NCBI GenBank assembly: GCA_020161835.1
Contig: JAIUNL010000002.1
Location: 186,001-250,000, forward strand
Direction: 5' to 3'
DNA length: 64,000 nucleotides
DNA from: Bacteroidota bacterium
GTDB lineage: Bacteria > Bacteroidota > JABWAT01
This document shows positions 17,348 through 26,047 of this stretch, one piece after another. The notes below the pieces were generated by a model that saw only the letters and a list, made by a program, of their open reading frames with translations, was not told the DNA's origin and ran no database searches. A program made the translations under genes and the position numbers. The first letter of the stretch is position 1. Each line of letters starts with the position of its first letter.

Positions 17348-18463
17348 TTAATCTGCAAACACGTAAGGAACGTTCAATACCTGAGGTGCAGGATCAGTCA
17401 CAGCACTAAACTGCCATAACCTGACTTTGTTTAGAATACAACGCTCAACATTTGGGTTTTTCATTGTACTTGAAACAACACGAGGGCCAACTACCCGACC
17501 ATCTTTGCCGATTCTGAGCTCAATAACAACCTGACCTTTAAGCGAAGGATCTTTAACTTTTTCCTGCTCATAACAAGCTTGAACAGCACGTTGATGCTGA
17601 TCAATAACTCCTGTTAATTCTTCAACTGAACGGCTTGACGCACCCGTTGATTTTACTTTACCGGTTGCAAGTGATGCTTTAATCTTTCCACCACGGGAGA
17701 GCGCATCTCCAACACCGGAACCAGCACCTAAACCGGTACCAGCACCAACGGCTCCAAGTTTTGCACCGCCAACACCACCGCCACGACCAATATCAGCACG
17801 TGAAGCATTAGCAAGACCAAGACCTGATGCAGCATCTTTTCCGGTTGCGCCGGCAAGAACAGACCCTAAGTCAGTTGTTCCGGTTGCACCACCCAAAACA
17901 TCAGCTGCAGAACCTGCAGATGAAACACGACCGGTTCTCGATCTTCCTGACAGAGTAGCAAGCATGGCTGAGGCCTGTGCTGCAACTTGTTGCTGATAAG
18001 CTTCTTTGGCAGCAGATGCTGCGGCAGCCCGTTCAGCCTGAAAGTCTTTTGACTGTGTTTCTTCCCTTGTCTTACCCTTGGTAGATGTTTTTTCTTCTAC
18101 AACTTCCTTAGCAGCTTCTTCAGCTCCAGAATCAGAAGCTTTTTCTTCTTCAGCTTTTTTCTGAATATCTAGTGAAGCTGATTGCTTCAGAATTTTATTC
18201 ATATATTGCTGTTTTGCCATAGCATTTAAATCGGCTTGTGAGGGAGGTACATAACTAATCAAGGCCAGAAACATACCACCATATATCACAACAAAAGTAG
18301 CCAAAAGAATTGATGCATAGCGTTTATCAATACTTTCCCAGAATGACTTTTTAAATTCATTCGGAAAAGATAGTTGTTGGGCAGCCAAAACAGCAGTCGC
18401 TTTTGGGTTCACCGCACCCAAAAGCTCATCTTTAGCCTGGGTTTGTTTTTCATTATTTTTCAT
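17348..18463 (-). CDS. TonB-like energy transducer with AgmX/PglI C-terminal domain
   Basis: The 371-residue protein has a cytoplasmic N-terminus, one transmembrane helix (about 50-71, SILLATFVVIYGGMFLALIS), a Lys/Glu/Ala-rich helical segment (about 85-170), a Gly/Ala-rich stretch (GGVGGAKLGAVGAGTGLG) and a C-terminal domain (about 275-371). That domain has the AgmX/PglI pattern: VQACYEQE, LKGQVVIELRIGKDGRVV and VERCILNKVRLWQF, with two Cys that could form a disulphide. I chose the ATG at 18463, which has AGGAG about 10 bases upstream; an earlier in-frame start at 18496 would overlap the previous gene. AgmX/PglI proteins belong to myxobacterial gliding and envelope machines; here it is the presumed output arm of the ExbB/ExbD motor encoded just upstream. 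Confidence 0.85.
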   Translation of the reverse strand: MKNNEKQTQAKDELLGAVNPKATAVLAAQQLSFPNEFKKSFWESIDKRYASILLATFVVIYGGMFLALISYVPPSQADLNAMAKQQYMNKILKQSASLDIQKKAEEEKASDSGAEEAAKEVVEEKTSTKGKTREETQSKDFQAERAAAASAAKEAYQQQVAAQASAMLATLSGRSRTGRVSSAGSAADVLGGATGTTDLGSVLAGATGKDAASGLGLANASRADIGRGGGVGGAKLGAVGAGTGLGAGSGVGDALSRGGKIKASLATGKVKSTGASSRSVEELTGVIDQHQRAVQACYEQEKVKDPSLKGQVVIELRIGKDGRVVGPRVVSSTMKNPNVERCILNKVRLWQFSAVTDPAPQVLNVPYVFAD

Positions 18464-18482
18464 GAATCTGTGACTCCTGCTT

Positions 18483-18989
18483 TTAATCGCCTTCAACGGT
18501 AATTAACTTAATTTTAATGAACCCTGCTTGCGACGCTGTGTACACCACTTTCAGGAAGGAAGTATAATCCATGGCTCTGTCACCCTGGATCAAAATTTCA
18601 CCACTAAAAATTGGTTCGCCATCAGGTCCGTCACCTAAGTCAATCTGTTCCTGTGCTCTTGCATCAAGGTGATCAAATAACTTTTGAATAACAAAACCAT
18701 GCTGGGGATCTACAGGTCCCATGTAATCAGAAGCATCAGTTATAAACTCATTGTCAACAACCAATTGCTGGGTCGTCGCAACGATTGTAGTTTTAGCTTT
18801 GGGTTTATCCAGGTTCAAAGATTCAGGTAGTTTAAGACCTTCAGCCTCGGTAACCAGTGCACCATCTGCAGAAAACTGATTAAGAAGAAACAACAGGATA
18901 ATGGTCATGGCATCCATAAGAGATGTCAGAGACACTCCTGTGTCTGCTTTTTTTCTATGACGTTTTCCCTTACTTGGTTGAAAAGCCAT
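18483..18989 (-). CDS. ExbD/TolR-family protein with conserved Asp
   Basis: The 168-residue protein has a basic N-terminus (KGKRHRKKAD), a single transmembrane helix with the expected proton-carrying Asp D26 (SLMDAMTIILLFLL), and a periplasmic domain ending in a beta segment (SGEILIQGDRAMDYTSFLKV) typical of ExbD/TolR. It is the second of two ExbD-type genes in this operon, 10 bp after the first and 19 bp before the AgmX-type gene. It likely forms the functional stator helix with the ExbB at 19638. Confidence 0.88.
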   Translation of the reverse strand: MAFQPSKGKRHRKKADTGVSLTSLMDAMTIILLFLLNQFSADGALVTEAEGLKLPESLNLDKPKAKTTIVATTQQLVVDNEFITDASDYMGPVDPQHGFVIQKLFDHLDARAQEQIDLGDGPDGEPIFSGEILIQGDRAMDYTSFLKVVYTASQAGFIKIKLITVEGD

Positions 18990-18999
18990 TTTTTACTCC

Positions 19000-19575
19000 T
19001 TATAACGTCACACCAAGGGCAATATTCGAGAACAGAATCTTTTCGACTTCTTTGTTCTTGTCATATTTAGCCTTGACTTTATCCATTGTTTTTACAAGTA
19101 CCTGGTAAGGTACATTATTCCCGCAGGTAATTTGAACATTACTTTCATCTGTATAGCCCTGACCCTCGATTTCCTTTTTCATTGAAATCAATTTCACGTT
19201 CAGTTCTTCAAATGGATAATGTTCTTTGTATGAGCCAGGTATAGTTAAATCATATGAACCTGGTTTAACCGGAATGGTTGCATTATCAACCGGACCTTTT
19301 TCAATTCCGCGTAGATTTGACTGAATTGTAAATCCAGCCTCAGTTATCAGAACCTTCAGATCCAATTTTTTTGCCTTTTCAAGGGATGCAGATGAACCGC
19401 CTCCTCCGCCACCTGAATCAGTGGGAAGATTGATCTCAATCGTTCCCATTTTTACGAATTCAGCACAGGAAAGGAGTAGCGGAATCAGGCAAACCATCAG
19501 ATTCATAATTACAAGCATATCTGGTTCTTTGTAATCATTGTCCTGTTTTTTCCTTGCGGAAGGTTTAAATGCCAT
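19000..19575 (-). CDS. ExbD/TolR-like protein with Asn at the essential Asp position
   Basis: The 191-residue protein starts like its neighbour (MAFKPSARKK) and has one transmembrane helix (about 20-38, MLVIMNLMVCLIPLLL). Aligning on the INLP motif after the helix puts N25 where ExbD/TolR proteins have the proton-binding Asp; the only nearby acid is D19 at the membrane edge. A Gly-rich linker (DSGGGGGGSS) follows, then a periplasmic domain with VQITCGNNVPYQVLVKTMD. The helix also carries a Pro and two Cys. It is likely a partner subunit with no proton relay of its own, a point worth testing. It lies 62 bp after the exbB-like gene. Confidence 0.8.
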   Translation of the reverse strand: MAFKPSARKKQDNDYKEPDMLVIMNLMVCLIPLLLSCAEFVKMGTIEINLPTDSGGGGGGSSASLEKAKKLDLKVLITEAGFTIQSNLRGIEKGPVDNATIPVKPGSYDLTIPGSYKEHYPFEELNVKLISMKKEIEGQGYTDESNVQITCGNNVPYQVLVKTMDKVKAKYDKNKEVEKILFSNIALGVTL

Positions 19576-19637
19576 ATTGTTTCCTCAACTAGATACGGGT
19601 GATTATACTGAGTAAAATTAAGTATGTTCCCGGATTG

Positions 19638-20351
19638 TCAGTTGACAACAGGACGGTAACCGGTAAGCAGGTTAATCAATTTTACAGTATGCTCATCAAT
19701 TTCATCGATAATTTTTTGTGTTCTTGCCTGAATGATAACAAGTAATACAGTAAGTGGAATAGCTGAGAACAGACCCATCATGGTTGTACCCATTGCAGCT
19801 GAAATACCGTTTGCAAGAAACTGTGATTTTTGAGCAGCAGGAATTCCTGTACCACCCACAGCACCAAACGCAATGATCAAACCAAAGATTGTACCGGCCA
19901 AACCAAGAAGAGTTGAGGCAGAGGCGATCATGGAGAGATAACCGGTACGGTTAGTCAGGCGGGGAATGACTTCGAGGGTTGCTTCATCAACTGCATTCTG
20001 AATATCACGGAAGTCCTTTGAAGTATCTGCACGTTTCAGACCCTTGAGAACGATATAAGGAAGTGCTTTTTCTTTTGATTGCTCAGCCAGTGCAATAGCT
20101 TCTTTAATATTATTGGAAGCAACAAACTGACGGATTCTTTCCATGAATTTATCAGCGTTGATATTTGAACGGATAACGATATAGTAAAATCTTTCAAACA
20201 CAATTGAAAGACCAATAATCATGAAAGTTAAAATTGACCATTGAAACCATGCAGATACGTCTCCTTTGACAAGCACACCTGCTGCATCAACGTGATCCCA
20301 GAATTTAAATGAGTTGATGAATGAATTTAGAAAAAGATCCATTGTATCCAT
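19638..20351 (-). CDS. MotA/TolQ/ExbB proton channel family protein (second copy)
   Basis: The 237-residue protein has three transmembrane helices (about 33-57, 135-165 and 182-205) with the conserved core STLLGLAGTIFGLIIAFGAV and TTMMGLFSAIPLTVLLV. It differs clearly from the ExbB at 6881, including an N-terminal amphipathic segment and an IVFERFYYIVIRS loop typical of TolQ/AglR-like proteins. It begins the gene set ExbB - ExbD(Asn) - ExbD(Asp) - AgmX-type. GGGAGAA precedes the ATG, and a good promoter lies about 60 bp upstream. Confidence 0.93.
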   Translation of the reverse strand: MDTMDLFLNSFINSFKFWDHVDAAGVLVKGDVSAWFQWSILTFMIIGLSIVFERFYYIVIRSNINADKFMERIRQFVASNNIKEAIALAEQSKEKALPYIVLKGLKRADTSKDFRDIQNAVDEATLEVIPRLTNRTGYLSMIASASTLLGLAGTIFGLIIAFGAVGGTGIPAAQKSQFLANGISAAMGTTMMGLFSAIPLTVLLVIIQARTQKIIDEIDEHTVKLINLLTGYRPVVN

Positions 20352-20406
20352 TTGGTAGTTCTCCCTTTGTTGTGTTCTTTTTGATAATAAACGTTTTAAA
20401 CGGTCG

Positions 20407-20437
20407 TAAAGTTAAATGAACAAATAACGAAAAACAA
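20407..20437 (-). promoter_or_regulatory. Predicted promoter of the second ExbB/ExbD/AgmX operon
   Basis: On the minus strand TTG (complement of 20435-20437), a 20-bp spacer and TAACTTTA (complement of 20407-20414) match 7 of 8 bases of TAnnTTTG plus the -33 TTG of Bacteroidota promoters. It lies in the 93-bp gap between the small secreted protein gene and exbB, so the motor genes may be transcribed apart from the two giant TPR genes. Confidence 0.45.
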
Positions 20438-20444
20438 GACTTTT

Positions 20445-20768
20445 TTAGTTGCGAATGCGTTTAATTACTTTTTCGGCCTCTAAAGAGGTTGGAAACTCGC
20501 TATCTTTTCTGATATAAAAGTCAAGTTTAGGTCTGTCTTTAGTTTGTTGGTTTAAAGATTCAACAGAATTGTTGATCTGGCTGAAGTCAGGTTTCATCCG
20601 TTCAGGAAGCAGATTGATTGTAGGTCTTCTGATTCTGGCCCGAATGGTTTGAACCTTAATTGTAATTACATTGCCTTCAGGGGCTGGAGTCCCGGCATCC
20701 TGAGCATAAAGTTCTTCAGTTAAGAACAGGGTTATGAGTAATAAAACAAAGATCTTAATTGTTGCCAT
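20445..20768 (-). CDS. Small secreted protein of unknown function
   Basis: The 107-residue protein has a clear signal peptide (MATIKIFVLLLITLFL, cleavage near LYA-QDAG) and a short periplasmic part rich in Arg and Pro (IRARIRRPTINLLPERM), ending in basic residues. I chose the ATG at 20768, which has GGAGGA 5 bases upstream; the frame is open further upstream but only inside the preceding gene. It overlaps the end of the 1.7-kilo-residue TPR gene by 14 bp, so it is probably translationally coupled. I recognise no family; the context suggests an accessory part of the envelope machine. Confidence 0.75.
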   Translation of the reverse strand: MATIKIFVLLLITLFLTEELYAQDAGTPAPEGNVITIKVQTIRARIRRPTINLLPERMKPDFSQINNSVESLNQQTKDRPKLDFYIRKDSEFPTSLEAEKVIKRIRN

Positions 20769-23700
20769 TCTGTCCTCCGTCTGCAGGTTTGTTGCCAGAA
20801 GGGGAAGGTGTTTCTGGCAATTCAGGTTTAGCCTCTTCCTTTTTCTCAACTTTCACCCCTGGTAACTCATATTTGCTTGAAAAAAGTCTGAGAATTTTTT
20901 CAGAAGGAATCTCAGGATAATAAACTACATTCACAACAGCGTAGAGGTTTTTATTAAAACTACCTTCAGCATTTGCCTTAATAGCCAGAATGTTTTTACC
21001 CTTAACCAAAATCTTGGAAACATCATAAATAACTGATTTCCCGTCAAGTGACTCTTTTCCTATTGAAATATCTACCATGTTTTCATTAAGGTAAATTTCA
21101 CTCTGAACATTCTTACCCACAATCAAAGTGCCATTATCAATTGTACCATCAACCATGAAAGTTTTTCTGAAAATTACGTTATCAGGCAACGATGCTGATT
21201 GTAATTTGTCACTTTTTTCTACAACCCTTCCAGAACTGAAATCAAATCGTTCTGTAACTCTGGGTAGAACTTGCTGAGGCTGAACTGTGGGTGTTACCAC
21301 AGGTTGCTTAACGACCTCAGTGGTATCAAAAGCACTCAAAGTGGAATCTGCACTTACCGGAACGGGTGTGGTTTCAATAGTTTCTGGTGCTTTTGTTTCC
21401 CCAGTTTCCGGCGCTTCAGTTTTATTTTCCTGTTTTGCGGTATCAGCAACAATATCGGTATCGTTAATTCCAGAATAGAAAAACCTGAAATTATTTACGT
21501 CCGGAGATTCTAATTCAGTTTCACCACTACCACCCTGGCTAAACCAAACCGGTTGAATTAAGACAGATTTTGGTCCTGAATAGGTATCAGAAAAATCAAC
21601 GGTCAGTTGTGAAGATGAAAACGAAATTTCAGCCTGATTCCATGTGGTATCGTTTACTGAACCCTGGTACCAGTTTTCTTCTAAAGCTGAAGTTGCTTTC
21701 CATGTGTCATCTGTTTGGTAAACAAGACTTGCCCGCAAATCTATATCACCCAGTAAATTTCCATAGCGTTGCGGATCAACTGTAATCAATTTGGTGATGA
21801 TTTTGCCGGTCCAATCAGTAAATACCCCGTAGGATGTCATAAAACCAATGCCGTTTTCAAGAATATCCATGGCAGTTGTTTTAAGAATATTAGTAATATC
21901 ATCGAGGGTGTAAGTTGCATCTAAGTACCAATATTGCTCAGGATTGGCGATAGACGTTAAATCATACCTTTTTCTAGTTTGCTGAAGGGTACCAGCCCTA
22001 TCAAGTTCTGCAGTACCAACTGAGTAAAGGAATTGGGTTGTTCTGTTTTCAACCTGAATTCTAAGGTCTTTCCCCAAATTGTTTGCATCAACTACTTTGA
22101 GTGCATTTGCATATTCAGTAATGGTGGTACTAACATAATTCTTCGAATTTTCAACGGCAGTAATCATGATTGTTTGCTTGTTGAGAATTGCATCTGATGC
22201 CGGTTCAGTATCCGTTTCTACCACTTTTGAAAACTCATTTGCATTGTTATCAAACGACTCAATTGAATATTTCACCAATTCTTCATACTTCGTTGCCTTG
22301 AGGTCTGACAAATCTGTAATAGCCTGCCTGGATAACTGAACCCAATCATTTTCAATTTTCAATTGAGCAGATAGATCCATGTTTTTTCTGTAAAGGGCAA
22401 TAGCACCTTCCACATCAGTAGTAATATTATCAATAAGACCGGCCCAAACCTGCATATAAAGGTTAGGGTCAGAAATTGTACTTAATATTGATTTATCTTC
22501 AATAATAATCATCACCACTTTGTGATTTGCTTCAGCAGCATGGTAGAGCATTTCAGAAGTTTTTGTCGCTGTAAGGGAATCAATCCTGGAAATCAATTTT
22601 AAAGTTGAATCCGGCATTGAAATATCGTTTGTTTTAACAGAATCCTGATTACGCAAAAGGAGTTCATTGATTGCCTTCTGATAATCTTTAACCTGATTGT
22701 AAGTCTGCAAATAAATCTGATAGGCATTATTGTAAAAATCACTTGCTGTATAATGGATTTCAGTTTGTTTACTGATGTAATCAGTTCCTCTGAATCCGCC
22801 ATCTTCAGCATTCCGCTGTGCAGACTGGTCAGCAATTTCTTCGTATGCAGTTCCGATATTGTATGTAGCTTCAATCGCCCGGTAAAAACTGCCGCCCTGT
22901 TCCAAACCAAGATTACGCAGTTCAACCTGATTATCCCTATAGGTTTTAAAAGCGGCTTCTTTTCTTGGGAGTTCAGTCTCACCATTATTAAAATTGATTG
23001 CAATTTCTTCAAAAGAAGAAAATAATTTCTTACCAATCCTGTGAAGGGACTCGCCTGCGTAAAACGGACTTGATGGTTTTGCTTTTTTCTTCAAATCACG
23101 GTTACGGTCAACTGCAAGTTGGTGCTCAACCAAACCACCGGCAAAATCACCCTGTTTTTCAAGGTAAAGAGCACGACGGTAAAAAGCTTCAACAGTTCTG
23201 AAATCTTCAGGAAATTGGTTTGCAAATTTACCGTAAGCATCAAAGACACCCTTATCATCTTTCAAATCGGTTTGCAATCCGATAGTTCCAAAAAGTACTT
23301 CTGATGCAAAGGGTGAGCCTGGGAATTTTTCAACGTACAGTTCAGACAACCGAAAAGCCTCTTTAAGATCTTTTGCTTTCTTCACATCTTCAAAAGCTTT
23401 GTAGAGATAGTACTCGGCGAGCTCTGTATTATTATTTTTTGCAAAATAATAATAATTACGTTCTGCCTGCTTGCTTGAAAGAGAGAACGCCTTCATTTCA
23501 ATGAAGTTTGAGTAAATATTCCTGTGTGCGTTTTCGACAAGTTTGGTTGAATTGGGGAAACGTTCAATTAACTGATTATAAAGTTCATTTGAGCGATAAA
23601 ATTCTTGTTCCTTGTCATAATTTTCTGCTGCAAAATAGATTGCCTGATCTACATCCTTGTAACCTGGTGTTTCAAGATAAATACGGTACCATTGTTCTGC

Positions 23701-26016
23701 AGCAGCACTGAAATTCTTCCTGTTTTCTTCAATCTGTGCAAGTAAACCAATACTTGTAGACCAAATCAGAGTTGCATACTCTTTCTGTTTTACAGAAGCA
23801 TCCTTCATGTTTATAATTGCCTTGGCAAGAAGTTCTGCGTTCGGATAATCTTTTACCCGGAAGTAGCCCTGCATCAAGTCAGTGACATAACCTGAATTAA
23901 TTTTTTTATCCGGGTAGTATTTCTGAAGAATTACCTGCCAATCAGCAACATGGTCAAGCTGATTTTTATTAAAATAGATCAAAGAAATGTTTTCAAGATA
24001 CTCTGAAGTTTTGCTTACATGCGGAAATAATCTTGCAAAGTTATCATAGGCTTCAATTAAACGGTTTTCAGACTGAGTAAGAGCAAGGGTATCAACATAA
24101 GCCAAAAACTTAAGGTCTTTCAGTAACGAATCAGAAACCAGTGCCCTGGCACGGGGTAGTGAAGAAAGACCAACCTTAGCCGTTGTTTTTTCCGAGTTTT
24201 TCAAATCATCAACAGCTATCGAGATTGCACTCAGCGAAGTTTCAAAGCGATGGTGTTCTGCAAAAGGATTTCTTGAAACTTCCAGATAATAGGGATAAGC
24301 TTCAAGTGACCGATTTACTTTTTGATCAAGTACGAGCGCAAGATAATATCCATTTTCATAGGCAACTGAATCATATCTTGAATAAAAGTCAAAATAACCT
24401 TTTACATCAGCAATATATCTGTCATAAAAAACAGGAGCTCTTACGGGATCTGCCCTTAACCCTTCCCTTTGTTCATCACCGGCAAATACAAGAGCATAGA
24501 ACAAATCCATATTCATATTGTCTATGAAATATTTTTGGGTTGTTGAATCTATCTCAGTAAACATATCAGGATTCAAATAACGCTGAACAACTCCTTTTGA
24601 AGAAATGTCTGCATTAGGTGCATTCTGGGCATTGAATTTTGACAATTGTGATGAATACCAAGGCGATCTGTAATTGTAAGTTTCGAAATAGGTTTTCTTC
24701 AACTTATACACTTCTTCACGAAAACCAAGTTCTTCAAACCCTGTTGAACCGCCGACTTCCCTTTCTTTGATTTCAACAATATCACGGGCAAGTATTGCAG
24801 ACCGTTCTGAATTCGGGTATCTGCCTACAAGATAGGAGTAAATATGAACAACTTCTTTAATATCATCAACCTCAGAATACGATTGTCCCAATCGCTCATA
24901 TACAAACGGTTCATATTGTTTAGGAGGATTAAAATTGGAAAAGTAAGTAACCATTTTTTGCAGAACGGTTCCTGTAGGTGGTGAATCAGTACGTTTTGAA
25001 TACTCTCTTTTTACGATATCCATAAAACAAATACCAATATACTGCGCAGCCTCATCAAACATTTCTGGTCTGACAAAGGAAGGTATTTGTTTTCCGTCAT
25101 ACATTTCCTTATTGGATTGAATATCATCCATGAGGAAAGTGAAATAGGCTATTGCATCAGAAAATTCACGAAGTTTGTAGCTGATCCAGGCAAGACGATA
25201 AAGGGATTCACCAAATCTGCGGGTGGGGTATTCTGTTTGAGCACTTAATTCAAGAACCTTCTGATAGTGGCTTCTCGCACGGCGAAGTCTGGCATCATCA
25301 GGACTTGTGAACAAAAATTCACCAATCAGCCAGTTAGATTCTAATACATATCTTGAATTGGGGTATTTTCTGGTCAGAATTTCAAGGGTTTTAACACCTA
25401 ACTCATTGTTCTGTTCTTCCCATCCAAAGATGTAGGCTTTGGAATACAGGGCATCAGGAACATATTTGCTGTCAGGCATTTCATTAATAATGTAATCGTA
25501 AAGACCAATAACCTTACTGAAATCCTTTATTGCAGGTTTTGGTTCTTCAGGTCTTTCCGTTATTTCCTTCTTTTCATACTGATCAAGCTTTTTTACAAAA
25601 GCATCAAGTTTAATGTTATAAAGAGACTGGTCTTCAAAATATTTTTTCAAAACACGTTGATATTGAATTTCAGCCTGACGCATAATGATTTCATCAAGAA
25701 CCGCTGAACGCTTAAAAATAGAAATAAAACGTTCATTGTTCTCATCAAGTAAAGCTGCAAGGCGTTGTTCTTCATCCTGACTTAACTTGATTTTTTCCTG
25801 AGTTTTTTTGAGAATTAACTCAACCTGAGACAACGAGAATTTTTCAAAAATCCAGTCGGTAGAAGCATCGTTTGTTTTTGTTTTCAGAATATCATTATTG
25901 ATTGGCTTAACAACAATATGTCTGCCTTTAACAACAGAAGAATCCTGAGCAAAACCAGCGAGCTGACAAATGATCAGAAATAGAAAAGTGAACGAAAACC
26001 TTAGCATATGGGTCAT
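20755..26016 (-). CDS. Very large secreted TPR-repeat protein with C-terminal beta-sandwich region
   Basis: About 1,753 residues. A signal peptide (MTHMLRFSFTFLFLIICQLA ... GFAQ) is followed by long arrays of TPR-like helices from about residue 150 to 1,000 (for example LAWISYKLREFSDAIAYF and LYNQLIERFPNSTKLVENA). Next come a less clear helical region and a beta-rich, galactose-binding-like part (about 1,380-1,530, DTWKATSALEENWYQG). A Pro/Thr/Glu linker (about 1,540-1,595) leads to a second beta domain (KTFMVDGTIDNGTLIVGKN) and a disordered Pro-rich tail. The ATG at 26016 is my choice; an in-frame TTG at 26031 is also possible. It follows the 828-residue TPR gene and overlaps the small secreted gene. 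It is probably a periplasmic or outer-membrane scaffold of the machine powered by the ExbB/ExbD genes downstream. Confidence 0.82.
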   Translation of the reverse strand: MTHMLRFSFTFLFLIICQLAGFAQDSSVVKGRHIVVKPINNDILKTKTNDASTDWIFEKFSLSQVELILKKTQEKIKLSQDEEQRLAALLDENNERFISIFKRSAVLDEIIMRQAEIQYQRVLKKYFEDQSLYNIKLDAFVKKLDQYEKKEITERPEEPKPAIKDFSKVIGLYDYIINEMPDSKYVPDALYSKAYIFGWEEQNNELGVKTLEILTRKYPNSRYVLESNWLIGEFLFTSPDDARLRRARSHYQKVLELSAQTEYPTRRFGESLYRLAWISYKLREFSDAIAYFTFLMDDIQSNKEMYDGKQIPSFVRPEMFDEAAQYIGICFMDIVKREYSKRTDSPPTGTVLQKMVTYFSNFNPPKQYEPFVYERLGQSYSEVDDIKEVVHIYSYLVGRYPNSERSAILARDIVEIKEREVGGSTGFEELGFREEVYKLKKTYFETYNYRSPWYSSQLSKFNAQNAPNADISSKGVVQRYLNPDMFTEIDSTTQKYFIDNMNMDLFYALVFAGDEQREGLRADPVRAPVFYDRYIADVKGYFDFYSRYDSVAYENGYYLALVLDQKVNRSLEAYPYYLEVSRNPFAEHHRFETSLSAISIAVDDLKNSEKTTAKVGLSSLPRARALVSDSLLKDLKFLAYVDTLALTQSENRLIEAYDNFARLFPHVSKTSEYLENISLIYFNKNQLDHVADWQVILQKYYPDKKINSGYVTDLMQGYFRVKDYPNAELLAKAIINMKDASVKQKEYATLIWSTSIGLLAQIEENRKNFSAAAEQWYRIYLETPGYKDVDQAIYFAAENYDKEQEFYRSNELYNQLIERFPNSTKLVENAHRNIYSNFIEMKAFSLSSKQAERNYYYFAKNNNTELAEYYLYKAFEDVKKAKDLKEAFRLSELYVEKFPGSPFASEVLFGTIGLQTDLKDDKGVFDAYGKFANQFPEDFRTVEAFYRRALYLEKQGDFAGGLVEHQLAVDRNRDLKKKAKPSSPFYAGESLHRIGKKLFSSFEEIAINFNNGETELPRKEAAFKTYRDNQVELRNLGLEQGGSFYRAIEATYNIGTAYEEIADQSAQRNAEDGGFRGTDYISKQTEIHYTASDFYNNAYQIYLQTYNQVKDYQKAINELLLRNQDSVKTNDISMPDSTLKLISRIDSLTATKTSEMLYHAAEANHKVVMIIIEDKSILSTISDPNLYMQVWAGLIDNITTDVEGAIALYRKNMDLSAQLKIENDWVQLSRQAITDLSDLKATKYEELVKYSIESFDNNANEFSKVVETDTEPASDAILNKQTIMITAVENSKNYVSTTITEYANALKVVDANNLGKDLRIQVENRTTQFLYSVGTAELDRAGTLQQTRKRYDLTSIANPEQYWYLDATYTLDDITNILKTTAMDILENGIGFMTSYGVFTDWTGKIITKLITVDPQRYGNLLGDIDLRASLVYQTDDTWKATSALEENWYQGSVNDTTWNQAEISFSSSQLTVDFSDTYSGPKSVLIQPVWFSQGGSGETELESPDVNNFRFFYSGINDTDIVADTAKQENKTEAPETGETKAPETIETTPVPVSADSTLSAFDTTEVVKQPVVTPTVQPQQVLPRVTERFDFSSGRVVEKSDKLQSASLPDNVIFRKTFMVDGTIDNGTLIVGKNVQSEIYLNENMVDISIGKESLDGKSVIYDVSKILVKGKNILAIKANAEGSFNKNLYAVVNVVYYPEIPSEKILRLFSSKYELPGVKVEKKEEAKPELPETPSPSGNKPADGGQNGNN

Positions 26017-26047
26017 AGTATTTAACCGCAATTAATTTCTGGAGATT

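Noticed and set aside
17348..20351. Classical Tol-Pal system
   Set aside because: There is no TolB or Pal, and the transducer has an AgmX/PglI domain rather than a TolA domain.
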